Source: Gari tellinella | Taxonomy: Eukaryota > Mollusca > Bivalvia > Cardiida > Psammobiidae | NCBI GenBank assembly: GCA_922989275.2 | Contig: OV277856.1 | Coordinates: 53,205,358 to 53,269,357 of the forward strand | Direction: 5' to 3' | Length of the DNA stretch: 64,000 nucleotides | Shown here: in pieces, positions 10,640 to 21,003 of the stretch | Position numbering within the stretch: the stretch's first letter is position 1 | Layout: every line of letters begins with the position of its first letter | The notes under the pieces: model-generated | The model's database searches: none | Told to the model about the DNA's origin: nothing | Seen by the model: the letters and a program-made list of their open reading frames with translations, nothing else | Made by a program: the position numbers and the translations under genes

Positions 10640-10852
10640 GTAGTGTAAGACGTTATTCTTTCCCAATAAACACGTTTACGCTATAATTTTTATTTCTATT
10701 GCAAACAGTTTGGAGCCTGATCAGATGCCGGGTAACCAAACTGTTTGTCAATCAATTTAAAAATAAATAATCAGAATTGTCAAAAAGTTGTCATTTTCTC
10801 CATTATATTACAATTCATTTGCGCTTCGTTAAATAATAACATGTTCTGCAGT
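10640..10852 (-). mobile_element. Old TA1 copy, minus
   Basis: GACGTTATTCTTTCCCAATA, GATCAGATGCCGGGTAAC then a collapsed right hairpin arm (CAAACTGTTTGTCAATC); about 20 bases of the hairpin are deleted. Confidence 0.65.
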
Positions 10853-11154
10853 GCAACTGGTATGTACTGCTATCGGATGTTAAGTAAACAAGCAACATAC
10901 GGAGCATTGAAAACCAATTAAATAAAAGCATGTGATGACGTGTGTGCAATCTTTGCCAAGTTTATGAGCTTATAGCCATAGGGATAAACTGCTCAGATGT
11001 ACTGAAGTGTATCAGCAATTTATTTTGCTTCATTGTCGATTTGAAATGATAAAATAATTGTCCATAGATTTAGAAGAAAGAGAAGAGTTGTCTTAATTTT
11101 GAGTGGCAAATGCAACCAGTTTGTGACAAGATTAGATGATGAGTTGCTTGGCTA

Positions 11155-11223
11155 TATTACCCAATCAAATGCTTGAGTACGATTTCAGACTCAACTCAGT
11201 CTCTTTATAACCTGGGACTCAGA
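11155..11223. repeat. Family I palindrome, right half
   Basis: CCAATCAAATGCTTGAGTAC then CTTTATAACCTGGGACTCAG. Confidence 0.65.
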
Positions 11224-11454
11224 ACGAGTCAAATCTGTTGGACTTTAATGCAGGGCTCATGATAAGAGTATGTAAACTGAACAAATCCAACATTTTTTTC
11301 CGTCGTTTCACCAACAAATCATATGGTGCTACTACTCATTGAAATGGTCTCCTCGAGACACCATAGGGTACATGTATATGCAAAAATAAGATTTTAGTTC
11401 TATGCCCTCCTTATATAGAACCCTGCTATATGTTTATGTTTCTTTATGCTTAGA

Positions 11455-11628
11455 TGCATTCTGCTTTACTTTCAGCCTGCTTAAGCTTCTATTTGCTAGA
11501 ATAAAGAAAATATTTCTTAAGATACATATCCATATCTGCATAAATTAGAACTAGATTTTTTTTTGTGCATTGGAGGAATAATTTAATGCGTAAAAATGCG
11601 AATCTATGGGGTAATAAGTTTAGCTGTC
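11455..11628. mobile_element. TTAA-B element, right half
   Basis: Only the right hairpin arm survives (GCATTCTGCTTTACTTTCAG). It is followed by the family's AGAAAATATTTCTTAAG flank and AATAAG near TTTA. A second stretch of the same flank appears at 11630-11760. Confidence 0.6.
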
Positions 11629-11759
11629 ATCTGCTAGCATATAGAAAATATTTCTTATAGTGCAAATTTATGACTGTATAAAATGAAACTCTTCTTCAGT
11701 GGAGAACAAATTAAATGCATAAGAATGAGTATATGTGGAGTCCAGGGTTAAATGGGAAA

Positions 11760-12003
11760 GAATACTGTAAAACATGTATTTTTCGAGTCATGAATATTTC
11801 GCGTAATGCGATTTGTATTAATTCGCGACATCATGCACTATTTCTAGCAGGTGGTAGCTTAAAGCAGGCAGAAAGTAAAGCAGAATGTGCCTAAAGGCAC
11901 ATTCTGCTTTACTTTCAGCATGCTATAAGAACTCACCTTTTTCAAAACTAGATATTCGCGAATTAACGCGTAAATTATATTCTCGCGAATAAAACCGGTT
12001 AAC
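11760..12003. mobile_element. TCGCG-type element carrying a type B hairpin
   Basis: Outer arms TGAATATTTCGCG and CGCGAATTAACGCG...TTCTCGCGAATA are inverted repeats and unlike the TTAA family ends. Inside, 11857-11929 is a type B hairpin (AGCTTAAAGCAGGCAGAAAG, tip GTGCCTAAAGGCAC). Confidence 0.6.
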
Positions 12004-12023
12004 CATATCACCCACTCACTGAC

Positions 12024-12235
12024 TCACTTATGTCGAGCCGTCTGCTTCCGCCGACATCCTCGGGTAGACATGGACCTCCAAACTTCTTTGTCTAGCATAC
12101 ACTTTGCAACTTCCTCGGTGTTAATCATTCTGGTGTCCTCCAAAAGACCGTCTACGTATGTCTTTCTTTGCCCACCCCTACTACGTGTTCCCTGTCTTGG
12201 CTGCCATAATACAAGGTGACCACTTCTAAGGCACT
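12024..12235 (-). pseudogene. LINE C-terminal fragment, downstream part
   Basis: On the minus strand the frame reads GGQRKTYVDGLLEDT...NTEEVAKCMLDKEVWRSM and stops at 12024-12026. This matches the pattern following the reverse transcriptase of non-LTR elements (Y.D.L..DT... W). It continues the fragment at 12561-12789 after an interruption. Confidence 0.6.
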
Positions 12236-12239
12236 AAAT

Positions 12240-12418
12240 GATAGTAAGATGTTAATGTTTGTTTTGGTCATGTGGTTGCTGGAGGCGGGATGAAAGTAGA
12301 GCGGATTGCCCCTTTATTTAGCCTTCTGTTTTGCTTTCATCTTCCTCTGAGACTTCCACTGCCCTTTAAACTACCAACTGGAAAAGTTTAGGTGGTCGTG
12401 ATGGAGAGGTGTTATTGT
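12240..12418. mobile_element. TA-P-like MITE splitting the LINE
   Basis: One end is clear: GGTGGTCGTGATGGAGAGG then TGTTATTG-TA, the TA-P terminal repeat with a few changes. A decayed type C hairpin lies at about 12285-12355 (GATGAAAGTAGAGCGGATTG / CTTCTGTTTTGCTTTCATC). The other end is not sharply defined. Confidence 0.5.
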
Positions 12419-12560
12419 ACAAATTTGTTCCACCTGTGTAAAATATCAGTGTTGAGGAGAGGTTCTCCATAAGCATTATGCTTTCGACCTAATCCTTTTG
12501 TACTATGATATGTATTAACATGTATTGTACGTTTATAAGAATAAAATATGTTTAAACTAA

Positions 12561-12789
12561 GGTGGCTAGTTGGAAGTTCTGGATGCCTGTAGCAGTGTCC
12601 AGCAGACTTCAATCTTCTTTGCCTTATTTTCTCTGAGAGTTTTGGGAGGTTTCCATATAGCTCCTTGTTTGTTAGATGGTCTCTCCAGCTGATCTGATGA
12701 ACCACGCGCAGCATCTTGGTGTATGTGTCGTCAATGCTTTTAGTCAGTTTAGCAGTCATGGTCCATGCCTCACAGCCGTAGATGAGAAC
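12561..12789 (-). pseudogene. LINE reverse-transcriptase C-terminal fragment
   Basis: The minus-strand frame reads YGCEAWTMTAKLTKSIDD followed by YTKMLRVVHQISWRDHLTNK, then ELYGNLPKLSEKIRQRRLK and AGHCYRHPE. These are the standard motifs after the catalytic core of non-LTR retrotransposon reverse transcriptases (YG.E.WT; TR.LR; W.DH.TN.ELYG; AGH..RHPE). Sequence after PELPTSHL no longer fits the family for about 140 bases, and the rest resumes at 12235. The catalytic domain is absent: a dead 5'-truncated copy. Confidence 0.8.
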
Positions 12790-13092
12790 TCTCTACTGTA
12801 CGTCTGTACCTCTTATCCCAATGTTTCGCAATAAACCTTTATTACTGAAAGAATGTTTATGTTATACATGCACGTGCAACTAAATGAACATCTAGAAAAT
12901 TTCTATGTTCCGCTTCTTACACTTTTCCCTGCTAAGGGCCGAGTGACATGAGTTTATAAACAGTTTAGACCCTGACCATACTCCTAGTAGTTCCGCGACT
13001 GACCATGCCCAGACTGTAGCACATTCGTGTTGATGTTTTTCCAGTTAATCCTTTCAACCCTACATCCCTCTGTAGATATTACTGATTCCATA
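12790..13092. other. Intronic stretch with little structure
   Basis: Apart from a weak AAACAGTTTAGACCCTGACC remnant near 12960, no recognised feature. Confidence 0.45.
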
Positions 13093-13160
13093 TGCAAACA
13101 GTGTAGACCTTGATCAGAGGGCTCCCATAGGAGCTCTCTGATCAGGGTCTGCACTGTTTG
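13093..13160. repeat. Type D hairpin
   Basis: GCAAACAGTGTAGACCTTGA pairs with TCAGGGTCTGCACTGTTTG; the tip is GGGCTCCCATAGGAGCTC. Confidence 0.85.
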
Positions 13161-13328
13161 ATATTTTCACTGTTTTTTGTTGTCATATCAAAAATGCAAC
13201 AGTAGACTGGTTCAAAATGCCTGTACTAGAAGAGTCCAAAAGGATACCCACAAGATATATTTAGGGTGAAAAGGTTAAAACAAACACGTGAACGCATTTA
13301 AACCTAGTGTCTACTGAAGCGGACATTG

Positions 13329-13395
13329 CCAAACAGTGTAGACCCTGATTAGAGACCGCGTTGCGTGACGCCTCATCAGGGTCTACACTGTTTGC
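13329..13395. repeat. Type D hairpin with A-like tip
   Basis: Outer stem is type D (CAAACAGTGTAGACCCTGAT / TCAGGGTCTACACTGTTTG) but the tip is type A-like (GACCGCGTTGCGTGACGCC). This intermediate links the two hairpin types. Confidence 0.75.
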
Positions 13396-13862
13396 TTCAT
13401 CATATGAAATATTTTAAGTATGGACAAACACTAAAGTGTCTTTATATCACCTTTATATATCTACAATGGAATCTTCCAGCAAAAAATCAAGGAGAGTGTT
13501 AAACAGATTGGATCCATCAGTGGTCTACAGGATCCATACTGTTTGCCCATGACACAATTTGTTGGGATTTGGCAGCGAAGGGGTTATAACTTAAAAAGCA
13601 TACTCTTGGGTTTACGTTAAAGCTTTGTTCACATTTAAATTAACGACATCGCTACTGTGAACTCGTCTGCTCAATATTGTCATCTGTTATTATTTCTCAA
13701 TCTTAGAACTTTGTCAATTTAACTGAAGAAACACAAGTACAGAACATGTTTAGATCCTGATCAGGCGGCGTCTTATCTGGATTTAAACGGTTGGCGTTTG
13801 TTAGCCAAGTCTCGCTCCTCACTCTAAGGGTTTCAACACTCTAGAGGCGAAACCATCATAAA

Positions 13863-13932
13863 ATTTGCAAACAGTTTGTATCCTTGCGAGACGCCGCGAT
13901 ACGCGGCGTCTCGCAATAATACAAACTGTTTG
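13863..13932. repeat. Type A hairpin with strongly covarying stem
   Basis: GTTTGTATCCTTGCGAGACG pairs with CGTCTCGCAATAATACAAAC. Both arms differ from the family consensus at the same positions (GTAT/ATAC and TTGCGAG/CTCGCAA). Tip CGCG-ATA-CGCG. Confidence 0.85.
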
Positions 13933-14385
13933 ATACTCTGTTCCTGTTTTGAAAATATTTTTTGAACTATCTATCTTGAAAACAGTAGCAGACGACAATT
14001 GATGCAGACGAAAGTAAATACCCAGCATGCAAAAAGTTAAGTGAATGTTCATTATGAAATAAACGGTGTTTGATGAGTCCCTAGACCATCATTTGGAGTG
14101 GAATTCTCCGGATTGTCGGCTAATGTGCCTAACATTTCCGACACGCCTCTGTAACAGCGAGTTCCGACGACCGACACCACGGGGACCGCCGACAAGGGCG
14201 TAACCACCACAAAAATGAAGATTTTCTCTGCTGCTCTTTTCTTTCTAATATTCTTCTCCAACGGTGCGTCTATGAGTCCGCGATTGCGGAAATACATTTT
14301 TTGACAGTTTATCAAACATTCGTTTGTCTATTCCTACAATATGAAATATTGATTTCATATGTAACCCAATCAAAGGACATTTGTA

Positions 14386-14616
14386 CAGTGGAGAATCTGT
14401 TATTCTTTCCCGATAAACGCGTTTACGCTAAAACTAGTTTTTCTTTTACAAACAGTTTGAAGCCAGATCAGACGTCTGATCAGGCTTCAAACTGTTTGCC
14501 ACCAAGATAAACAGGAATTATCAGAATTGTCAAAAAGTTGTACTTTTCTACGTTTTAGTGTTTTGCGTTTGCGTACGTTTGCGTTTAAACGGGAAAGAAT
14601 AACAGATTCTCCATTG
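14386..14616 (-). mobile_element. TA1 MITE, shortened hairpin, minus
   Basis: 231 bp; the CGCCGGGTAACCCGG tip is symmetrically lost (GATCAGACGTCTGATC), yet the remaining stem is perfect, with GAAGCC/GGCTTC covarying from the usual GGAGCC/GGCTCC. Ends CAGTGG / CCATTG with TA. Confidence 0.88.
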
Positions 14617-14639
14617 TAACAGTATGCCTTCACAGTTAT

Positions 14640-16015
14640 GGTAATAGAGACATTGTCAAACTAAGGTCGATATAAAGACCTTTGCTATCTAAGGTTATGA
14701 TCAAGATATTGATAAGCACATAAGGTAAAGCTAAATACATTTTCAAACTAAGGTCGTGAGAAAGACATATTACCTAAGGTCATTGTACAGTCATTCATAC
14801 GATTTAAGGTCATGCTACAGACATTGCTAATCTAAGGCCAAGATGAAGACAATGGCAAAATAAGGTCAAGGCGTAGACTAAATGGCGAACAAATGATAAC
14901 TAGACATGTATTGGCAATCTACCGGTAATCTCAATAGGAACGCATTTGCATTCTAATGTCAAGATTAAGACATTTGCGAATTATGGTCATGATACAGACA
15001 TTGCGAATCTAAGATCATGATAAAGTGATTGACAAAATAAGGTCAAGATAAAGATACGATTGCGAACATATAATGAATATATTGATATAATTATGTCAAG
15101 AAAAACACAGACATAGTTTCAGGTCAAGATTAAAATATTATCAATCTAAGATCAAGATAAAATATTTGGCGATTGAAGGTCAAGATAAAGATATTGGCAA
15201 AACTTAAGACCCATACATTGGCATTAACAAAGCTATTGCAAATTTATATCAATATAGAGACATTAACAATCTAAGGTCATGCTATTGCAAATTTAGATTC
15301 ATATAGAGACTTTAACAATCTAAGGTTATTATAATACAAATTTAGACTAATTTAGAGACATTGACAATTTAAGGTCATGATATTGCAAATTTAGATTAAT
15401 ATAGAGACATTGACAATTTAAGGTCATGCTATTGCAAACGAAGATTAATATAGAGACATTGACAATTTAAGGTCATACTATTGCAATCTAAGCTTAATAC
15501 AAAATGTATAGAGATATTGGTAATTTAAGGTTATGCTATTGCAAACTTAGGTTAATGTAGAGACATTGACAATTTAAGGTCATGCTATTGCAAACTAAGA
15601 TTGGTATAGAGACATTGGCAATACATACGGTTCTTATAATGACAGTAACAATCTAAGGTCATGCTATTGCAAACTAAGGTTAATGTGGAGACATTGACAA
15701 TTTAAGTCATACTATTGCTACAGTGGAGAATCTGTTACTCTTTCCAAATAAACGCGTTTACGCTTAAACTATTATTTGCAGTGCAAACAGTTTGGAGCCA
15801 GATCAGACGCCGGGTAACCCGGCGTCTGATCAGGCTCCAAACTGTTTGCCACCAAGATAAACATGTAATATCAGAATTGTCCAAAAGTTGTTCTTTTCTA
15901 CGTTTTAGTGCTTTGCGTTTGCGTACGTTTGCGTTTAAACGGGAAAGAATAACAGATTCTCCACTGTAGCTAAGATTAATACAAAATGTATAGCAAACAA
16001 AGATCATGACAATGA
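14640..16015. repeat. 49-bp degenerate satellite
   Basis: Units such as GACAATTTAAGGTCATGCTA then TTGCAAA..TTAG.TTAATATAGAGACATT recur every 49 bp where they are best preserved (15363, 15412, 15461). The part before about 15100 is strongly diverged (AAGGTCATGATAAAGAC). A TA1 element interrupts it at 15721. Confidence 0.85.
15721..15966 (-). mobile_element. TA1 MITE, full length, minus, inside satellite
   Basis: 246 bp. The satellite is cut at CTATTGC-TA and resumes TA-GCTAAGATTAATAC, giving an empty-site reconstruction with TA duplicated. Confidence 0.93.
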
Positions 16016-16324
16016 AATTGGCAAACTACAAAAAGCAAGACCTATTTGACATTAATGGAATAGAAAACAAATGTTTATACAATGTCAAGATACTGAAGTT
16101 TTTTATGGAATATAATATGTGAAGTGTAAAGGGACTAACAACAATCATATACGAAGGAATATGAAATGTCCACTGTTTCGACTACATTCAAAAGAGGGCT
16201 CCATTTCGGTGTTTCGTCGGGTAAAACTAGAGTGCATATGCAGTTATATTTGAAAGCTTATGTAGAGAGCTAGATGCATTTAGTTTGTGTTCAGTTATTA
16301 AGACAGATAGTTGCTTAAATCTTT
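16016..16324. other. Intronic stretch without recognised features
   Basis: No repeat family or coding potential assigned. Confidence 0.45.
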
Positions 16325-16540
16325 CACTGCCAACGGCGCCAAGAGGACATTTTGCAAACCGTTTGACACTCGTATCGATATTTCTTCAGTCAAAATATCC
16401 CTAAAGCTGACTTTGAAAATAATGCACACGACACTATGAATACATACGAACTTTTGGCGGTAAGAGGGTTAAAGCAGACGATATGTGTCAAAGAGTTTGG
16501 ATCCTGTGGCGTCTGATCAGGATCGAAGCTGTTTGCATGT
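16325..16540. mobile_element. Two decayed TTAA-A remnants
   Basis: TTTCACTGCCAACGGCG and GGCGGTAAGAGGGTTAA look like ends of one element with a deleted hairpin. A second hairpin remnant is at 16486-16536 (CAAAGAGTTTGGATCC / GATCGAAGCTGTTTG) with most of the tip lost. Confidence 0.5.
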
Positions 16541-16879
16541 AACCGTTGCACTAGGAAATGTCTTCCTTTTGTTGCATAGAGTTTCATGTGAACGGGGCGG
16601 TTTTTGGCATGTGTGTCATATACTCGCCCACTGCCCAGTCATGGTAGGTGGGGGATGTTCCTGACTCATATCATGGGGAAGTCTCAGATCATGATACTAA
16701 CAACGGCTTTACAGTGTAGAAACACGTGTCCGCCTTGGGCCTTTGTTGAACTTCACGTTTAGTTTATTTTAAACATAAGTACAAATGTGCATGCATGTAA
16801 ATGATAAAGAGAAAATTACTTAACACATGCACTGACTGTCCTATACCCCTCCCCAGAGCAAGTTCAATGGTTATTTACA

Positions 16880-16945
16880 AGTAGTTAAATCCTGACTAGA
16901 CGCAGCGTTGCCCAGCGTCTGATCAGGACCCAATCCGTTTGACAG
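16880..16945. repeat. Decayed type A hairpin
   Basis: AAATCCTGACTAGACGCAGC and GCGTCTGATCAGGACCCAAT around a GTTGCCC tip. Confidence 0.6.
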
Positions 16946-17134
16946 TTATTTCAATATTCCTGAAATCAAAATATCTAATACAAATGTATCTAAATTTGAA
17001 AAATAATATGCAGACGAAATTTGGGTTAAACCAACATAGTTAGTAACATACTACTGCTTAGAAGAAAATAGTTCCAATTTATGCAGCCAAGAACATGTAC
17101 CAAAGGAATAAAGTTCTATATCCTAGCAAATGGT

Positions 17135-17208
17135 AGCGTAAAGCAGGTTGAAAGTAAAGCAAAATGCGCATTAAGGCGCATTCTGCTTTACCCTCAATCT
17201 GCTTTAAG
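17135..17208. repeat. Type B hairpin
   Basis: GCGTAAAGCAGGTTGAAAG pairs with CTCAATCTGCTTTAAG; tip GCGCATTAAGGCGC. Right flank ends AATGGATTAAAA, a decayed TTAA end. Confidence 0.75.
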
Positions 17209-17519
17209 TGGTCACCTGTTTTCAAAATTAGAAACAGGCTATGGGATAATGGATTAAAATATTAAAAGAGTCTTTTGTACATCATTCACTTTGATTTGAG
17301 CAACTTACGAACAACAGACGGCTTTTTCCGAAACAGTGCACGAGCAAGGTTTTGAATTGATTGTCAGATGACGAAAATGTTCGATCGATGAGTACCGATA
17401 ATGACGGATCATGGTCCGATCTCATAAGGGGCGATCTACCTTAATTTGATAATCGTTCGATTGGTGTCGCACTGGACGTGACACGTCTGTGCGTTTGTAG
17501 TTTATAGCTCACCGTGACG

Positions 17520-17698
17520 AACACGCTATTCTTTCCCGAAACGCAATCGCAATGCAATAAAATGTAAAAAGTAAAAATAACAGTTTGACATTTTAACTAT
17601 TTATTTTAATCTTAGTGGCAAACAGATTAGAGCCTGGTCAGACGCCGGGTTACTCGGCGTCTGATCTGGCTCCAAACTGTTTGCAATGGAAATATGGG
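17520..17698 (+). mobile_element. Older TA1 copy, plus
   Basis: Starts ACGCTATTCTTTCCCGAAAC and includes GCAAACAGATTAGAGCCTGG, CCGGGTTACTCGG and GGCTCCAAACTGTTTGC; the right end is replaced by the next copy. Confidence 0.75.
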
Positions 17699-17921
17699 AA
17701 TACAGTGGAGAATCTGTTATTCTTTCCCAATAAACGCGTTTACGCTAAAACTATTATTTTAACTATTTATTTTAATCTTAGTGGCAAACAGATTAGAGCC
17801 TGGTCAGACGCCGGGTTACTCGGCGTCTGATCTGGCTCCAAACTGTTTGCAATGGGAATATGGGAATACAGTGGAGAATCTGTGATTCTTTCCCAATAAA
17901 CGCGTTTACGCTAAAACTATT
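17591..17921 (+). repeat. 166-bp tandem duplication involving two TA1 copies
   Basis: Positions 17591-17756 recur at 17757-17921 (TTTTAACTATTTATTTTAAT starts both). The unit runs from the older plus copy into the first 50-odd bases of a minus copy, so the second unit leads directly into the full element at 17869. Confidence 0.85.
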
Positions 17922-18114
17922 ATTTGCAGTGCAAACAGTTTGGAGCCAGATCAGACGCCGGGTAACCCGGCGTCTGATCAGGCTCCAAACTGTTTGCCAC
18001 CAAGATAAACAAGAATTATCAGAATTGTCCAAAAGTTGTACTTTTCTACGTTTTAGTGCTTTGCGTTTGCGTACGTTTGCGTTTAAACGGGAAAGAATAA
18101 CAGATTATCCACTG
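17869..18114 (-). mobile_element. TA1 MITE, full length, minus
   Basis: 246 bp; perfect hairpin. The left end has CTGTGATTC for CTGTTATTC and the right end has AGATTATCC for AGATTCTCC. Confidence 0.92.
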
Positions 18115-18124
18115 TAACAATGTT

Positions 18125-18170
18125 AGCATTAACGCATTTATTTGGAAAGAAAAAACGTCTTCTCAATTGT
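18125..18170 (+). mobile_element. TA1 right-end scrap, plus
   Basis: TAACGCATTTATTTGGAAAG then CGTCTTCTCAATTG-TA. Confidence 0.55.
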
Positions 18171-18460
18171 AACAATTTTATATTTCGACATAAACGACTT
18201 TAAACTATCGTTATTTAGTTGTAGAAATGCTGGAAAGTTCGAATTCTATGAGCTAGTGTCATCGGGGATCTACTGCATATGTCATAACGGTTGCACGAGT
18301 GTGTCACAGGCCCCACACAATAGATGTATTTATAAAGCATGCAGTTTCATGCGGTGTCTACGATCTTCACATTGCATGTCTCCTTCAAGCAACGCACCTG
18401 CGTGCATGAGTAACATTTGAGTGACACCCTGACACCATTTACACCCTGATCTCAGAGCCA

Positions 18461-18703
18461 CAGTGGAGAAGACGTTATTCTTTACAAATAAAGTCGTTTA
18501 CGCTGAACCTCTTTTTGCAAGTGAAAACAGTTTTGAGCAAGATCAGACGCCGGGTGACCGGCGTCTAATCAGTCTCAAATATGTGTGCCCTTCATATTAA
18601 AGTAAATGTCAGAATTGTCAATAAGTTGTCACTTTCTTGTTTTATTGCTATGCGTTTGCGTTTGTTTGCGTTTAAACGGGAAGGGATAAGGTCTTATCCA
18701 CTG
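18461..18703 (-). mobile_element. Older TA1 copy, minus
   Basis: 243 bp with GAGAAGACG left end and ACCGG tip (CGGGTGACCGG). Joined to the next copy through TATA. Confidence 0.85.
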
Positions 18704-18707
18704 TATA

Positions 18708-18955
18708 CAGTGGAGAATGTGTTATTCTTTCCCAATAAACGCGTTTACGCTAAAACTATTATTTGCAGTGCAAACAGTTTGGAGCCAGATCAGACGCCGG
18801 GTAACCCGGCGTCTGATCAGGCTCCAAACTGTTTGCCACCAAGATAAACATGAAATTTCAGAAGTGTCCAAAGATTGTTCTTTTCTACGTTTTAGCGCTA
18901 AATGCATTTGCGTACGTTTGCGTTTAAACGGGAAAGAATGACGTTTTCTCCACTG
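18708..18955 (-). mobile_element. TA1 MITE, full length, minus, second of a head-to-tail pair
   Basis: 248 bp, young subfamily with perfect hairpin. Its right end is ACGTTTTCTCCACTG rather than CAGATTCTCC. Confidence 0.92.
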
Positions 18956-19204
18956 TACCCTGGTCCAATGTTGGATTTAGGCTGAACACATTTCTTATAA
19001 ATCTGCATTTATTGATATAACGGTTAGAAATATCACAATCTCGTTTTCAATTAAAATCAAAGGTATTCGATAAAGAGTGCGGAGATCAGATAAATGGTCA
19101 TGTTTACTTTTTATTAAACTCTTTTATTATTGTTTTTATCTGCCTTGATACAGTTGTCTAAAACATTTTCTAAGCCAGATTGGAGGCATTTTTATTCGAT
19201 ATGT

Positions 19205-19424
19205 GCGTCAAACATATTGGATCCTTCTCAGTCGCCGCGTTTTGCGTTGTCTGATCAGGAGCTCAGCTGTTTGCCAAGCTATTGTAGTGAAACGTTCAAT
19301 GAAAACAATCGTCAGATTTAAATAAATAATAAAAAAACAACCAAAAAAAAAAATGTTTTTTTCTCTCTATTATACTACCATGCGTTTGCGTTTAAATGGG
19401 AAATAATAACATTTTCTCCATTGT
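19205..19424 (-). mobile_element. Type A hairpin remnant followed by TA1 fragment
   Basis: 19205-19275 is a decayed type A hairpin (AAACATATTGGATCC / AGGAGCTCAGCTGTTTG). 19310-19424 is the long-arm side of an old TA1 copy (AGATTTAAATAAATAA, GCGTTTAAATGGGAAATAAT, CCATTG-TA). Confidence 0.6.
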
Positions 19425-19459
19425 ATACGCTATACGTGCAGTTCCTGATAGGACTGTTA

Positions 19460-19712
19460 CAGTGGAGTAAACGTTATTCTTTCCCTTTAAAGAGTTTAAA
19501 CGCAAACGTATATAGAGTTTTTACTCAAACGAAACGCAAACGCACCGCATTAAAACATAAAAATGGACAATTTTTCGACAATTTTGTCTATTTATTTTAC
19601 TCGAGTGGCAAACAGTTTGGAGCCTGATCAGACGCCGGGTAACCGTTTGCAATGGAAATTATAGTTTTAGCGGAAACGCGTTTATTGGGAGAGAATAACG
19701 TTTTCTCCACTG
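19460..19712 (+). mobile_element. TA1 MITE, older, plus, with partial inner duplication
   Basis: TA-flanked ends CAGTGGAGTAAACG / GTTTTCTCCACTG. The long arm repeats GTTTAAACGCAAACG then TTTACTCAAACGAAACGC, and the right half of the hairpin is missing after CCGGGTAACC. Confidence 0.8.
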
Positions 19713-20017
19713 TACTAGTCAAAGGTTGTTTACCAATGTGCTGATCTGGCCCCGTCTGTTCAAGTTCAATAACCGATCATCTCCGCCAGACCGTCGCGTG
19801 GTCTTCTTCAGGATTTATTTGAACCCTGTTAGGGGTCTGACCGTCATGAGGGCCTCCTCAATATCTATTGGAAGCCAGTTAGTGGTGTGTGTGTTTGTTC
19901 CGTGAAATGTTTACCCCTTCACCGTTTCATTGTCGTCTGCTTCAATTTTGTTGTTTGCAAGATCGTTTCAAAGTAAGATTTAAAGTAGTATGATTTATAA
20001 CAAATCGATCTGAGTGT

Positions 20018-20084
20018 TAAACAGTTTGGAATTGATCAGACGCCGCTTTAAGCGGCCTCTGATCAGAATCCAAACGGTTTGCTT
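20018..20084. mobile_element. TTAA-A hairpin and flanks
   Basis: AAACAGTTTGGAATTGATCA pairs with TGATCAGAATCCAAACGG around a CCGCTTTAAGCGG tip. Flanks read TACCCCTTCACCG (19912) and GAGTGAAAGGGTTG (20110), typical TTAA-A ends with the TTAA mutated. Confidence 0.65.
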
Positions 20085-20234
20085 TTACGCGCTTTCAGGC
20101 GTACTTGAGAGTGAAAGGGTTGCGCCCTATACAGACGTGCTCCCTGTTGAGATATAGATCTATACATCGGTACATGTATATGCTGGTCTGTCTTTACTGT
20201 TTTAAACGTCTGCTTCAATTACTGACATATAACC

Positions 20235-20427
20235 CTTAACTTGATTGGTGAACGCAAACTGTCTGGATCCAGAACAGGCGCATCGTTACGCGGTGTCCGA
20301 TCAAGATCCAAGACGTGTCGCACTTGTGTTGACGTTTGCTCTGTCGAAAGGAGAACGAAAATGAATTATAAATAAATATACAGGCGACAATTTCCAAAAG
20401 CCGGCGATATTGCAGCGGTAAAAGGGT
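20235..20427. mobile_element. Decayed TTAA-A element
   Basis: Preceded by CCCTTAAC and followed by GGTAAAAGGGTTAA. Inner hairpin 20258-20330 (GTCTGGATCCAGAACAGGCG / GATCAAGATCCAAGACG) is eroded. Confidence 0.55.
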
Positions 20428-20531
20428 TAATAGTAAGCTCACAGCGAACATTTTGTCTGCTTTACCATCTGCAGCTTATTTAGGGAACAATCATTATGTT
20501 TGGCTTTTTTTTTCTTTTTTTTTTTAAATTT

Positions 20532-20920
20532 ACTGACGCCGGGTTACCCGGCGTCTGATCTGGCTCCAAACTGTTTGCACGTCCAAACCCGGCAATGTGA
20601 GTCGTTGCTGTCCATTGCCACAAGGTTGGAATGACGTTTTATTGCTTGGCTTCAATCGCGTTTATTGGAAAACAATAACGTCTTCTCAACTCTCAGAAGT
20701 CTCAAACTGTTTTCTACTCAGATTAAAATCACTCAACAGTTTCAAAAAACTGTCATTTGTCGCATGTTATTGCAGTGCATTGCTAAACCCCTTATGCCCG
20801 TTACAAACAGCTAAGAATCAGATCACACACCCGGCGTCTACCTCAAACTTGTTTGCTGTTCAGGTTAAGCTAATGGTACAGAATAAAGTCTTCTCAACAA
20901 TATAAGGTATAGAGTGTCAC
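20532..20920 (+). mobile_element. Cluster of decayed TA1 pieces
   Basis: GACGCCGGGTTACCCGGCG and TCTGGCTCCAAACTGTTTGC (20534-20580), GCGTTTATTGGAAAACAATA (20658-20680) and GTCTTCTCAACAATATA near 20900 are recognisable but not contiguous. Confidence 0.5.
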
Positions 20921-20962
20921 AGGTTAGCCAATTTGTTATTAACCTTCTATAAAAGGGACATA

Positions 20963-21003
20963 TGCTAACAGTGTAGACTCTAATCAGTGTATACACTGTT
21001 TGC
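20963..21003. repeat. Type D hairpin with deleted tip
   Basis: GCTAACAGTGTAGACTC and GTGTATACACTGTTTGC close directly on TAATCA; only outer stems remain. Confidence 0.6.
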
